A DNA stretch of 64,000 bases, taken from positions 12,759 to 76,758 of the forward strand of contig DAOPYW010000002.1 of assembly GCA_035353055.1 (NCBI GenBank), in the 5' to 3' direction. The position numbers were made by a program, and so were the translations under genes. Of this stretch, positions 27,351 through 35,872 are shown in pieces. The notes under the pieces were generated by a model that was not told where the DNA came from, did not search any database, and saw nothing but the letters and a program-made list of their open reading frames with translations. This DNA is from JAAYDH01 sp035353055. Lineage in GTDB: Bacteria; Bacillota_I; Bacilli_A; RFN20; CAG-826. Each line of letters opens with the position of its first letter. Within the stretch, counting starts at the first letter, position 1.

Positions 27351-27379
27351 ACTATAAACCATTTTCTCTTAAAATTAAA
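27351..27379 (-). promoter_or_regulatory. Promoter abutting the thioredoxin-like lipoprotein start
   Basis: Minus strand: TATAGT (27351-27356) ends 6 nt before ATG 27344. A weak -35 (TTTAAT, 27374-27379) lies 17 bp upstream. No Shine-Dalgarno sequence is present, so a leaderless mRNA is likely. Confidence 0.5.
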
Positions 27380-27404
27380 CGAGCCATCTGCTAAATGAAC
27401 CTAC

Positions 27405-27434
27405 TTGTTGTTGAAAAACGCAAAAAAATATAAA
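27405..27434 (+). promoter_or_regulatory. Putative promoter of adhE
   Basis: TTGTTG (27405-27410), 18 bp, TATAAA (27429-27434). An alternative extended -10, TGATATAGT, is at 27436-27444. No Rex-type inverted repeat (TTGTGA-n-TCACAA) is visible. Confidence 0.35.
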
Positions 27435-27479
27435 CTGATATAGTATTAAAGTCTAAAAGTCTTTAAGTGAGGTAAGAAT

Positions 27480-30095
27480 ATGGCGAATACCACCCCAATT
27501 CCTGAATTCCAAAAAGAAGTAGACAAATTAGTCGCTAATGCGGTTAAGGCTCTCAACGAATTTGAGAACTTTTCGCAAGAACAAATCGACTATATTGTCG
27601 CAAAATGCAGCGTGGCTGGACTCGATCATCATGGTTCCTTAGCCAAAGCTGCCATCGATGAAACTAAGCGCGGCGTTTTTGAAGATAAAGCGACTAAGAA
27701 TCTATTCGCTTGTGAATATGTCGTCAATAACATGCGACATCTAAAAACTGTTGGAGTCATCTCCGATGATCCAGTGACGGGAATCACTGAAATTGCCGAA
27801 CCCATTGGAGTTATTTGTGGTATTACTCCTGTTACCAACCCCACCTCGACAGTAATTTTTAAATGTTTAATTTGCTTAAAAACACGCAACCCAATAATCT
27901 TTTCTTTTCATCCAAGCGCCCAGCAATGTAGCAAACTAGCCGCTCAAGTCATGAAAGAGACGGCCGAAGCCGCTGGCGCCCCAAAGAATTGCATTCAATG
28001 GATTGAAAAACCTAGCATGGAAGCGACGAGTGCTCTGATGAATCACCCCGATGTGGCCACTATTTTAGCCACTGGTGGAAACGCGATGGTCAAAGCCGCT
28101 TACAGTTGTGGAAAACCCGCCATGGGTGTCGGAGCAGGTAACGTCCCTGCCTACATGAACAAATCTTGCGATATCCATCAAGCAGTCAATGACATTGTCT
28201 TATCTAAATCGTTCGATAACGGCATGGTGTGCGCTTCTGAGCAAGCAGCCATCATTGATGCCGATATTTACGACCAATCAATCAAACTATTCGAGCAATT
28301 TAAAGCCTATTTTGTCAGCGAAGAAGAAAAAATTAAACTCTCTCGCTACATGTTTGGTTTTGCATCTGGCGATCAAGGTGTTGAACAAGGCAAGTTGAAC
28401 CCTGATGTGGTGGGCAAATCCGCTCACTTCATCGCTGAGCAAGCTGGTTTTAGCGTTCCAAAAGATACATCAATACTTGGCGTTCCATGCAAAGCGGTTG
28501 GACCCCAGGAACCAATGAGCCGCGAAAAGCTTTCTCCCGTGCTAGCCTTCTTCAAAGTTAAAAGCGAAGAAGAAGGATTTGAAAGAGCAGAAGAGATGGT
28601 CTGCTTTAACGGTTTAGGACATAGCGCAGTCATACACTGTAAAGAACAAGAGATGGCTGACAAATACGGCGAAAAAGTCAAAGCCATGAGAATCATTTGG
28701 AATTCTCCAGCCACCTTTGGTGGAATAGGCAATGTCTACAATTCCTTCCTCCCATCCATGACTCTTGGATGCGGAAGCTATGGACACAATTCCATCGGTG
28801 GAAACATCAGCGCTGTCAATCTATTAAACATTAAAAAAGTGGGAAAAAGGAGAAATACTGTGCAATGGTTCAAAGTGCCTCGAAAAATATACTTCGAGCG
28901 AAATTCAATCCAATATCTTCAATCTTGTAAAAATCTTACAAAAGTCTTCATTGTCACCGATACCTCGATGGTGGAGTTCGGCTTCTTTAAAAAGATTGCC
29001 GACATGCTCAATTCCCGAAGGAATAAAGTTACCATGCAACTATTCTGCGATGTTGAACCCGATCCCGATATTCAGACCGTCCGCAAAGGCACGGAAATGA
29101 TGAATATCTTTAAGCCCGATACCATCATCGCCCTTGGAGGTGGGTCCGTCATGGATGCCGCTAAAGGAATGTGGCTGTTCTACGAGCACCCGGAAGTCAA
29201 CTTCGACGATCTCAAACAGAAATTCATGGATATCCGCAAGAGAGCGTTTAAGTATCCTGAATTAGGAAAACAATCAAGCTTAATTTGCATTCCTACCACT
29301 AGTGGTACAGGCAGCGAAGTGACTCCTTTCGCGGTCATTTCTGATAAAAAGAATAATAAAAAATACCCGCTCACTGATTACTCTCTAACTCCGACCATCG
29401 CCATTATCGATCCTGAGTTCACGACTAATCTTCCTCCCAAAGCGACAGCGATGACGGGAATGGATGTCTTGACTCACGCTATTGAAGCATACGTTTCAGT
29501 GATGGCTAGCGATTTTACTGATGGGCTATGCTTAAAAGCCATCAAATTGGTTTTTGACTATTTGCCGAGAGCAGTAAAAGACGGGCCTCACGACTTAGAG
29601 GCTCGCGAAAAGATGCACAATGCCGCGACAATTGCCGGCATGGCTTTTGCTAATGCTTTCTTAGGCATGACTCACTCTCTCGCTCATAAAGTCGGAGCAG
29701 AATTCCACACCGTTCACGGTTATACATGCGCTATTTTATTGCCGCATGTCATTCGCTATAACGGAGTGACGCCAAGCAAGCTATCGGTTTGGCCTAAATA
29801 TAATGTCTACTGCGCCGACAAGAAATACTTAGAAATCGCTCAGCTATTAGGGCTCAACGCCAAGACTCCTGCTGAAGGAGTGGAAGCCCTTGCTCAAGCC
29901 GTCACAAATCTCTGCAAAGAAGTCGGGCTCAATCCTAATTTTGAAGCCTGTGGCATCAAAGAAGAAAATTGGGAAGCTCGCTTATCAGATATCGCCGTCT
30001 TAGCCTATGAAGATCAATGCTCACCCGCCAATCCTCGCCTCCCAATGGTGGACGATATGGTGGAGATTTTAAGAAAAGCCTATCGAGGTAACTAA
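27480..30095 (+). CDS. adhE: Bifunctional acetaldehyde-CoA/alcohol dehydrogenase
   Basis: The 871-aa protein reduces acetyl-CoA through acetaldehyde to ethanol, regenerating two NAD+. Residues 1 to about 440 form the aldehyde dehydrogenase domain with catalytic C251 in 'NGMVCASEQ'; the linker region 'KVGKRRNTVQWFKVPRKIYF' leads to an iron-dependent alcohol dehydrogenase domain with 'ALGGGSVMDAAKGMW' (nucleotide site), 'TSGTGSEVTPFAVI', and iron ligands in 'DVLTHAIEAYVS', 'GMTHSLAHKVG' and 'FHTVHG'. The length agrees with the family (860-890 aa). AdhE forms filaments (spirosomes) in other bacteria. A GAGG-type ribosome-binding site precedes ATG 27480. gpsA follows after 1 nt, so two NADH-consuming reactions are expressed together. 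Confidence 0.97.
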   Translation: MANTTPIPEFQKEVDKLVANAVKALNEFENFSQEQIDYIVAKCSVAGLDHHGSLAKAAIDETKRGVFEDKATKNLFACEYVVNNMRHLKTVGVISDDPVTGITEIAEPIGVICGITPVTNPTSTVIFKCLICLKTRNPIIFSFHPSAQQCSKLAAQVMKETAEAAGAPKNCIQWIEKPSMEATSALMNHPDVATILATGGNAMVKAAYSCGKPAMGVGAGNVPAYMNKSCDIHQAVNDIVLSKSFDNGMVCASEQAAIIDADIYDQSIKLFEQFKAYFVSEEEKIKLSRYMFGFASGDQGVEQGKLNPDVVGKSAHFIAEQAGFSVPKDTSILGVPCKAVGPQEPMSREKLSPVLAFFKVKSEEEGFERAEEMVCFNGLGHSAVIHCKEQEMADKYGEKVKAMRIIWNSPATFGGIGNVYNSFLPSMTLGCGSYGHNSIGGNISAVNLLNIKKVGKRRNTVQWFKVPRKIYFERNSIQYLQSCKNLTKVFIVTDTSMVEFGFFKKIADMLNSRRNKVTMQLFCDVEPDPDIQTVRKGTEMMNIFKPDTIIALGGGSVMDAAKGMWLFYEHPEVNFDDLKQKFMDIRKRAFKYPELGKQSSLICIPTTSGTGSEVTPFAVISDKKNNKKYPLTDYSLTPTIAIIDPEFTTNLPPKATAMTGMDVLTHAIEAYVSVMASDFTDGLCLKAIKLVFDYLPRAVKDGPHDLEAREKMHNAATIAGMAFANAFLGMTHSLAHKVGAEFHTVHGYTCAILLPHVIRYNGVTPSKLSVWPKYNVYCADKKYLEIAQLLGLNAKTPAEGVEALAQAVTNLCKEVGLNPNFEACGIKEENWEARLSDIAVLAYEDQCSPANPRLPMVDDMVEILRKAYRGN

Positions 30096-30096
30096 A

Positions 30097-31125
30097 TTGA
30101 GAAAGATTGGAATATTAGGTGCTGGCACTTGGGGCACTGCTTTAGCTAATATGCTTGCCAGGAGCGAACACAAGGTTACTTTATGGTCGCGTTTTGAAGC
30201 AGAAGTCGCCACTTTAAAAGAGAACCTTGTGCATAAGAATTTACCTGGTTGCACTCTGTCAAAAAGCCTGCACTTTTCTTGCGATGTTCAGGAAACTTGT
30301 CTAGGAAAAGACATCATCGTTTTTGCGACCCCATCAGTCTTTATTCGCCAGACCGCGGAACTAACTAAACCCTTTTTAAAAAAGAATCAAATCATCGTCA
30401 ATGTCGCAAAAGGCATTGAACCGACCACTCTTTTTACCATGAGCGAAGTGCTAGAGGACGTTTTAGGAAGCGATTTCGATTACGTTTCTCTATCGGGGCC
30501 AACCCACGCGGAAGAGGTGGCGATTGGCTTGCCAACTTTAATCGTCTCAGCTTGCCAAAACCCAAAGACTGCCCAAATTGTGCAGGACACTTTTTCCAAT
30601 CAAACCATGCGCGTCTATACCAACCCTGATGTCAGAGGGGTGGAGATCAGCGGCGCGCTTAAAAACATCATTGCTCTCGCCGCTGGCATGTCCGATGGAT
30701 TAGGATATGGAGATAACGCTAAAGCAGCTATCATCACTCGCGGCTTAGTGGAGATCACTCGGCTAGGAAAAGCTATGGGCTGTCACGAGAAGACCTTCTT
30801 TGGTCTCGCCGGTATCGGCGACATTGTCGTCACAGCTACCAGCGTCCATTCTCGCAACCACAAAGCCGGCTATCTCTTGGGCCAAGGCCATTCTTTAGAA
30901 AAAACTCTCGAAGAAGTCGGTCAAGTAGTCGAAGGAATATACGCGCTTGAAGCCGCCAAACAACTAGAAGAAAAATATCAAGTTGAGCTGCCGATTATCG
31001 ATGTGGTCTACGAAGTAGCACACAATAAACTCGATGTGTCGCAAGCCGTCAATCAGCTATTCGCTCGAAAGAAGCGCGATGAGATTAAAGGCGTTATTTT
31101 CACCGAAGACGACGTGATGAATTAA
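30097..31125 (+). CDS. gpsA: Glycerol-3-phosphate dehydrogenase (NAD(P)+)
   Basis: The 342-aa enzyme reduces dihydroxyacetone phosphate to sn-glycerol 3-phosphate for phospholipid synthesis. Seen are the Rossmann motif 'GAGTWGTALANML' near the N-terminus, 'NVAKGIEP', 'SGPTHAEEVAIGLPT', the catalytic Lys in 'GALKNIIALAAGM', and 'GLAGIGDIVVTA'. Its start is TTG 30097, with GAGG about 10 nt upstream, 1 nt after the adhE stop. The assignment is secure; the TTG start is the only one that keeps the Rossmann strand intact. Confidence 0.95.
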   Translation: MRKIGILGAGTWGTALANMLARSEHKVTLWSRFEAEVATLKENLVHKNLPGCTLSKSLHFSCDVQETCLGKDIIVFATPSVFIRQTAELTKPFLKKNQIIVNVAKGIEPTTLFTMSEVLEDVLGSDFDYVSLSGPTHAEEVAIGLPTLIVSACQNPKTAQIVQDTFSNQTMRVYTNPDVRGVEISGALKNIIALAAGMSDGLGYGDNAKAAIITRGLVEITRLGKAMGCHEKTFFGLAGIGDIVVTATSVHSRNHKAGYLLGQGHSLEKTLEEVGQVVEGIYALEAAKQLEEKYQVELPIIDVVYEVAHNKLDVSQAVNQLFARKKRDEIKGVIFTEDDVMN

Positions 31126-31292
31126 ACACCATATTTTTGATTATTTATTTATCCATTTTTAACTAAAAAAGTATCGAAGATTTGCTATTTTCACCATAAA
31201 GGTGCGCAACTTTCAATAAAATATATCTTACTAATCTCATTTTTTGCTAAAATAACTTTAAGATTGTTCTTAACTTGGGGAGGAGACTAAAC

Positions 31293-32522
31293 ATGTCTAA
31301 AAAATACCAAGAAGAATATGAAGCAGGGTATAGCCCTCGTTTAGTGATGGAGGAAGCCTCTCGTTGCTTGCTATGTCTTGATGCTCCATGTTCATCCAGT
31401 TGTCCCGCTGGAACTGACCCAGCAAAATTCATTCGCTCGGTGCGCTTTAAAAATGTTAAAGGTGCTGCTGAAACCGTGAGAATCAATAACGCTCTCGGAG
31501 CCATCTGCGCCAGAGTATGCCCAACAGAGAGATACTGCCAAGAAGGTTGCTCTCGCAGCGGCATTGATAAGCCCATTGATATCGGCCGCATTCAGCGCTA
31601 TATCACCGATTTTGAAGCCGCCACCAAAATGGACATTTGGGAACCGAAACCAGCCAACGGCAAAAAAGTCGCCGTGGTGGGAAGTGGTCCTGGTGGATTA
31701 TCCGCTGCTGCCGAACTCGCATTAGAAGGGTTCAAAGTCACGATTTATGAAAAGGATGCCAAAGCCGGCGGTTATCTCCGCTATGGCATTCCTGAATATC
31801 GCTTGCCCAACGCGGTCGTTGATCGAGAGATTGATCGCATCGTTAATCTCGGTGTGGATATCGCTCTTAACACTCGTGTTGGCACAGATGTTTCTTTAAA
31901 AGATTTAGAGAAAGATAACGATGCAGTCATCCTTTCCATCGGTGCGAACCAAGGAAAGATGCTTCCGATGTTCGCCAACAACCGCAAAGTCAAATTAGCG
32001 GTCGATTGGCTGAAACAAGTTAAGTCAAGAAAAGGAAAAGTAAAGATCCCCGAGAATGTTTTAGTGATCGGTGGTGGCGACGTCGCAATGGATACAGTCA
32101 CCTCTTTAAAACTCTTGGGTTGCCCTCATGTCACTGATGTTGTCTACGAGCAATTCAGCGAATTTAGAGCGAGCAAAAAAGAGCTCCTCGGCGCGCAAGA
32201 ACAAGGTGTTACCATCATCGATGGATATGTCCCTGTTGGCACCGCCCGTGGTGGCATCGTCAAATTCAAGCACCGCGTCATTCCTTGCGAATTAAAAATC
32301 AAGGCTGATTTAATCATTCTCGCAGTTGGCCAAATGGTCGACCCAGCGGGATTAGGCCTCGAGATTGAACGCGGCGAAGCCAAAGTCGAAGGCAATCACC
32401 TTCATGGCAGCAAGATCTTCATCGCTGGAGATATTGCCCACGGAGAAAAAACCGTGGTTTGGGGCGTCAGAACCGGCAAAGAAGTCGCTTACGCAGTAAA
32501 GCAATTTGTAAGAGGTAAATAA
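31293..32522 (+). CDS. preT: Dihydropyrimidine dehydrogenase small subunit (PreT-like)
   Basis: The 409-aa flavoprotein belongs to the glutamate synthase beta-subunit/PreT family. N-terminal cysteine sets for two 4Fe-4S clusters are 'CLLCLDAPCSSSCP' (about residues 24-37) and 'CARVCPTERYCQEGC' (about 72-86). They are followed by an FAD motif 'VVGSGPGGLSAAAEL' and an NAD(P)H motif 'VIGGGDVAMDT'. It would pass electrons between NADH and PreA. An in-frame TTG at 31275 overlaps the Shine-Dalgarno region, so ATG 31293 after GGGGAGGAG is chosen. preA follows 2 nt downstream, matching E. coli preTA, which is the main reason to prefer PreT over a generic glutamate-synthase-like subunit. Confidence 0.85.
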   Translation: MSKKYQEEYEAGYSPRLVMEEASRCLLCLDAPCSSSCPAGTDPAKFIRSVRFKNVKGAAETVRINNALGAICARVCPTERYCQEGCSRSGIDKPIDIGRIQRYITDFEAATKMDIWEPKPANGKKVAVVGSGPGGLSAAAELALEGFKVTIYEKDAKAGGYLRYGIPEYRLPNAVVDREIDRIVNLGVDIALNTRVGTDVSLKDLEKDNDAVILSIGANQGKMLPMFANNRKVKLAVDWLKQVKSRKGKVKIPENVLVIGGGDVAMDTVTSLKLLGCPHVTDVVYEQFSEFRASKKELLGAQEQGVTIIDGYVPVGTARGGIVKFKHRVIPCELKIKADLIILAVGQMVDPAGLGLEIERGEAKVEGNHLHGSKIFIAGDIAHGEKTVVWGVRTGKEVAYAVKQFVRGK

Positions 32523-32524
32523 GT

Positions 32525-33796
32525 ATGGTACACAAAGATTTATCAATCACCTTCATGGGTGTTAAATTCCCAAATCCTTTCTGCTTATCTTCTTCGCCTG
32601 TCGGCAACTGCTACGATATGTGCGCGAAGGCCTACGAATCAGGTTGGGGAGGCGTCGTATTTAAGACCATCGGTCCTAAGCACTATGTCATCGATGAAGT
32701 CTCTCCTCGCTTCGATGCTTTAACCAAAGAAAACGAGCCATTTGTCGGCTTTAAAAACATGGAGCAAATCGCCGAGCATTCTCTCGAAGAGAACCTCGCC
32801 GATCTCCGCAAATTAAAAAAGAATTATCCCCATCAAGTCCTTATCGCATCCATCATGGGTAGCAATGAGGAAGATTGGGAAGTATTAGCTCGCTTAGTCA
32901 CTGAAGCTGGCGCGGACATGATTGAACTCAACTTCTCTTGCCCACAGATGACTTCGCACGCGATGGGTTCTGACGTTGGAAGCAACCCAGAACTATGCCG
33001 CAAATATTGCGCCGCTGTCCGCCGCGCAACAAAGTTACCATTCATGGCCAAGATGACACCTAATATCACTGATATGTGCGATCCTGCTATCGCCAGCTTA
33101 GAAGGCGGAGCGGATGGCATCTCAGCCATCAACACCATCAAATCAATTATCAATGTTGATTTGGATAAGAAAGTCGGCTTGCCAATCATCAATGGCAAAT
33201 CATCCATCTCTGGCTATTCCGGAAAAGCCGTTAAACCAGTCGCCCTTCGTTTCATTCAACAGATGAGAAATCATCCCAAACTCAAGAATGCCGAAATCTC
33301 TGGCATCGGGGGAATTGAAACCTGGGAAGATGCTGCCGAATTTATCTTATTAGGGTGCAAAAACTTGCAGATCACAACCGCTATCATGCAATATGGTTAT
33401 CGCATTGTCGAAGATCTATGCAATGGCTTAACCCATTATATGGATGAGCAAAAAGTTGACCATCTTGAAGATTTAGTGGGATTGGCCAATAAGAACCTCA
33501 TCCCTGCTGAAGAGCTCGACCGCGACTATGTCGTCTATCCAGAGATTGATTTGGATAAGTGCGTTGGCTGTGGCCGCTGCGTCATCTCCTGCTATGATGG
33601 CGCCCACCAAGCGATGGAATGGGATGAAGAAAAACGCCATCCAAGTTGTAACCATGATAAATGCGTCGGCTGCTTGCTGTGCGGATTAGTCTGCCCGACC
33701 GGAGCGATTAGCCTTGGCGAGAGAGTCTTGAAAAAAGGCCGCAAACCAAGAAACTTAGCGCGAATTGTCTTACAAGATTCCGTCGAAAAAATCTAA
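32525..33796 (+). CDS. preA: Dihydropyrimidine dehydrogenase catalytic subunit (PreA-like)
   Basis: The 423-aa protein has a dihydroorotate dehydrogenase-like FMN barrel (residues 1 to about 320; 'FPNPFCLSSSPVGN', 'ELNFSCPQM', 'KMTPNITD', 'GISAINTI', 'SGIGGIETWEDA') and a C-terminal ferredoxin domain with two 4Fe-4S motifs (about 345-392: 'CVGCGRCVISC' and 'CVGCLLCGLVCP'). This arrangement matches PreA, which interconverts uracil/thymine and the 5,6-dihydro forms with NAD(H). No hydantoinase or beta-ureidopropionase gene is adjacent, so this is not a full degradation operon. A strong hairpin terminator follows. Confidence 0.88.
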   Translation: MVHKDLSITFMGVKFPNPFCLSSSPVGNCYDMCAKAYESGWGGVVFKTIGPKHYVIDEVSPRFDALTKENEPFVGFKNMEQIAEHSLEENLADLRKLKKNYPHQVLIASIMGSNEEDWEVLARLVTEAGADMIELNFSCPQMTSHAMGSDVGSNPELCRKYCAAVRRATKLPFMAKMTPNITDMCDPAIASLEGGADGISAINTIKSIINVDLDKKVGLPIINGKSSISGYSGKAVKPVALRFIQQMRNHPKLKNAEISGIGGIETWEDAAEFILLGCKNLQITTAIMQYGYRIVEDLCNGLTHYMDEQKVDHLEDLVGLANKNLIPAEELDRDYVVYPEIDLDKCVGCGRCVISCYDGAHQAMEWDEEKRHPSCNHDKCVGCLLCGLVCPTGAISLGERVLKKGRKPRNLARIVLQDSVEKI

Positions 33797-33807
33797 TTTA
33801 ATTGCTT

Positions 33808-33840
33808 GCCCATCGTTCGCATGACGATGGGCTTTTATTT
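33808..33840 (+). terminator. Terminator after preTA
   Basis: GCCCATCGT (33808-33816), a 7-nt loop, ACGATGGGC (33824-33832), then a T-rich run. Confidence 0.9.
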
Positions 33841-33866
33841 AATTAAAAGAAAGTGAAAATTTATTT

Positions 33867-34238
33867 ATGAAGACGTTCGGCAATATTTTATGGGCTATTT
33901 TCGTGGGATGGTGGTTGATGCTTTTCTTTGGATTTTGCGGAACCATTCTCTGCGTCACCATTCTATTCATTCCAATCGGACTCCAATATTTCAAATTGGC
34001 CCGCCTCGCTCTCTGGCCGTTTGGCTATGAACCAACATTTACGAAATTGACTGGCTTTAAGATGTTTCTCAATATCTTATGGGCTATCTTTTTTGGCTGG
34101 GAGAGCGCTTTATCTTGTTATATTATTGGTGGGATTCTATGCGTGACCATTCTCTTTATCCCTTGCGGCCTGCAAATGTTCAAATTTGGGCGATTGGTAT
34201 TCTTGCCTCTCGGAACCACAATTGAAAAGATGCAATAG
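33867..34238 (+). CDS. yccF: YccF-family membrane protein
   Basis: The 123-aa protein contains two similar YccF units: 'NILWAIFVGWWLMLFFGFCGTILCVTILFIPIGLQYFKLARLALWPFG' (residues 6-53, shown in part) and a second copy (68-115) with 'NILWAIFFGWE', 'TILFIPCGLQMFKFG' and 'LPLG'. Each unit has a hydrophobic hairpin. YccF proteins are predicted inner-membrane proteins of unknown role. The gap from the preA terminator is short. A GAAAAT element ends 6 nt before the ATG and the Shine-Dalgarno sequence is weak, so a leaderless start is possible but less convincing than for addB. Confidence 0.8.
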   Translation: MKTFGNILWAIFVGWWLMLFFGFCGTILCVTILFIPIGLQYFKLARLALWPFGYEPTFTKLTGFKMFLNILWAIFFGWESALSCYIIGGILCVTILFIPCGLQMFKFGRLVFLPLGTTIEKMQ

Positions 34239-34279
34239 CCAATCTAATCTTGAGAAACATACCCCATTTTTTATCTTTG

Positions 34280-34288
34280 TGATAAAAT
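34280..34288 (+). promoter_or_regulatory. Extended -10 promoter element of ppa
   Basis: TGATAAAAT fits an extended -10 (TGnTAAAAT). No good -35 is seen at 16-18 bp. A strong AGGAGG precedes ATG 34319. Confidence 0.35.
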
Positions 34289-34318
34289 AACAACTAGTGT
34301 ATTGCAGGAGGATTTTAT

Positions 34319-34888
34319 ATGCATTGTTGGCATGATGTTAAAGCCGGGAGAGTAACCCCTGATTCATTCCTCGCATTAATCGAAATTTCTAAGGGAAGCA
34401 AAAACAAATATGAGCTAGATAAAGAAACCGGCCATTTAATTTTGGATCGCGTTTTATTCACCTCTACTCACTATCCTCAAAACTACGGTTTCATTCCTCG
34501 CACTTTCGCGCGTGATTTCGACCCTCTCGATGTCTTAGTGCTCTGCTCCGAAGCTATCCTTCCGATGGCTTTTGTGGAATGCACTCCCATCGGTGTCCTA
34601 ATCATGATTGATAATGGCCTTCCCGATGAAAAAATCATCGCCGTCGCCAAAAACGATCCCTTCTACAATCAATATAAAGATATCTCCGAGATTCCTGATC
34701 ACATCATGGATGAAATCAAACACTTCTTTGCCGTTTATAAAACCTTAGAGGGCAAAGATACCGCGATCGATGAAGTGAAAGATCGCGAAGCGGCAAAAGA
34801 GATTATCGTCGAATGCATTAAAGCCTATCATCATCAGATTGAACCAAAGGTTAATGCCGAAAGGAAAGCTCGCGGATTTACTCTATGA
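34319..34888 (+). CDS. ppa: Family I inorganic pyrophosphatase
   Basis: The 189-aa cytoplasmic enzyme hydrolyses PPi to phosphate. The family signature is 'DFDPLDVLVL' (D66, D68, D71), with 'THYPQNYGFIPRTF' before it and 'FFAVYKTLEGK' after it. The length is normal for bacterial family I enzymes (about 175-190 aa). Its presence beside a PPi-type phosphofructokinase elsewhere in the window is notable, since both use the same PPi pool. It overlaps trmL by 4 nt (ATGA). Confidence 0.93.
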   Translation: MHCWHDVKAGRVTPDSFLALIEISKGSKNKYELDKETGHLILDRVLFTSTHYPQNYGFIPRTFARDFDPLDVLVLCSEAILPMAFVECTPIGVLIMIDNGLPDEKIIAVAKNDPFYNQYKDISEIPDHIMDEIKHFFAVYKTLEGKDTAIDEVKDREAAKEIIVECIKAYHHQIEPKVNAERKARGFTL

Positions 34889-35418
34889 TCCATGTCGTCT
34901 TGTTTCGTCCTGAAAAACCACAAAATACGGGAAATATCATGAGGACCTGTGTAGCCGTGCATGCGGCTCTTCACATTATTGGTCCTCTCTCTTTTTCTTT
35001 AGAGAGCAAGGATTTAAAGCGCGTCGGTTTAGATTACATCGATGACTTAAAACTTTTCTATTACCCTGATTATCAAGATTTTCAAATGAAGCATCCGGAT
35101 GAAAAAATCTTTTATGTCACACGCTACGCTAATCGCAGTTATTCCACTTTTAATTTCTCGGATCCAGTGAAAGATTACTTCATTATGTTTGGAAGAGAGT
35201 CTACCGGCATTCCTCACGAGATTTTACGTGATCACCCAGACTACTTATTGCGTTTGCCGATGGTTCCCGAAGCGAGAAGCTTAAACCTTTCCAACTGCGT
35301 CGCTGTTTTAGTGTACGAAATCTTGCGGCAGCAAAACTTCCTGAATTTGTCGACTAGTGAATCAATCAAAGGCGAAGATTTTTTGAATAAAGAAAATAAA
35401 GGCATCGATGAAAAATAA
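34885..35418 (+). CDS. trmL: tRNA (cytidine/uridine-34 2'-O)-methyltransferase
   Basis: The 177-aa SPOUT-class enzyme shows the TrmL motifs 'PEKPQNTGNIMRTC' at the N-terminus, 'FGRESTGIP' in the middle and 'ARSLNLSNCVAV' in the trefoil knot where SAM binds. It modifies the wobble base of tRNA-Leu isoacceptors in other bacteria. The C-terminal 20 or so residues ('STSESIKGEDFLNKENKGIDEK') form a charged extension beyond the usual 155-160 aa. It is coupled to ppa by a 4-nt overlap and to the next lipoprotein by an 11-nt overlap. Confidence 0.92.
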   Translation: MIHVVLFRPEKPQNTGNIMRTCVAVHAALHIIGPLSFSLESKDLKRVGLDYIDDLKLFYYPDYQDFQMKHPDEKIFYVTRYANRSYSTFNFSDPVKDYFIMFGRESTGIPHEILRDHPDYLLRLPMVPEARSLNLSNCVAVLVYEILRQQNFLNLSTSESIKGEDFLNKENKGIDEK

Positions 35419-35872
35419 ATTTGCCTTACTTTTTCTATCGATATTACTGACGGGTTGTCATTCCTATCAAGGACCTTATTTTTATGTTGCTTATGATGCC
35501 AACCCCCGCTACATTTTGTGGGAAACCGTTAGCGAAATGTCTGAGACGGTTGATAGCGCATCAAACTTGATTTTCGTTCTTGGAGTCTCTAATTGCAGCC
35601 ACTGCATTGAATTAAAAGAGACATTGCCCGATTATTTGACCGGCAAAAAGTTTTCCATCTATCACATCGATTATGATGCGTCGATAAAAACCGCGGAAGA
35701 TTACGGCGTTCTTCTAAATATTACCAATGGTGGAGAGGAACAATTTCTTCCAGCCTATCAAGAGAATTTTTATGTCCCAAAAATGTTTGTTATAGAAAAC
35801 AAAGTCGCTGTTTATTTAATTGATAAGAATTTTACTCAGACGCTTGATGATTGCATCAAAGTCAATTGCTAA
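35408..35872 (+). CDS. Small thioredoxin-like lipoprotein with CxxC
   Basis: The 154-aa protein starts with a lipoprotein signal 'MKNKFALLFLSILLTGC' (lipobox C17). The mature part has a thioredoxin-like strand-turn 'LIFVLGVSNCSHC' with CxxC at C63/C66 and a later 'FYVPKMFVIENKVAVYLI', where the 'VPKMFV' proline fits the cis-Pro position of thioredoxin folds. It is likely tethered outside the cell. It resembles the 26.5-kb lipoprotein in design but not closely in sequence. It overlaps trmL by 11 nt and meets the convergent rqcH gene with an 11-nt tail overlap. Confidence 0.8.
   Translation: MKNKFALLFLSILLTGCHSYQGPYFYVAYDANPRYILWETVSEMSETVDSASNLIFVLGVSNCSHCIELKETLPDYLTGKKFSIYHIDYDASIKTAEDYGVLLNITNGGEEQFLPAYQENFYVPKMFVIENKVAVYLIDKNFTQTLDDCIKVNC

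Noticed and set aside
27380..27479. Rex operator upstream of adhE
   Set aside because: No TTGTGA-n-TCACAA palindrome is present in the intergenic region.
31182..31209. Hairpin after gpsA (TTGC...CACC-ATAAA-GGTG...GCAA) as a terminator
   Set aside because: The stem is interrupted and no T run follows, so it is not convincing.
31275..31292. TTG start of preT at 31275
   Set aside because: It overlaps the GGGGAGGAG ribosome-binding site that serves ATG 31293.
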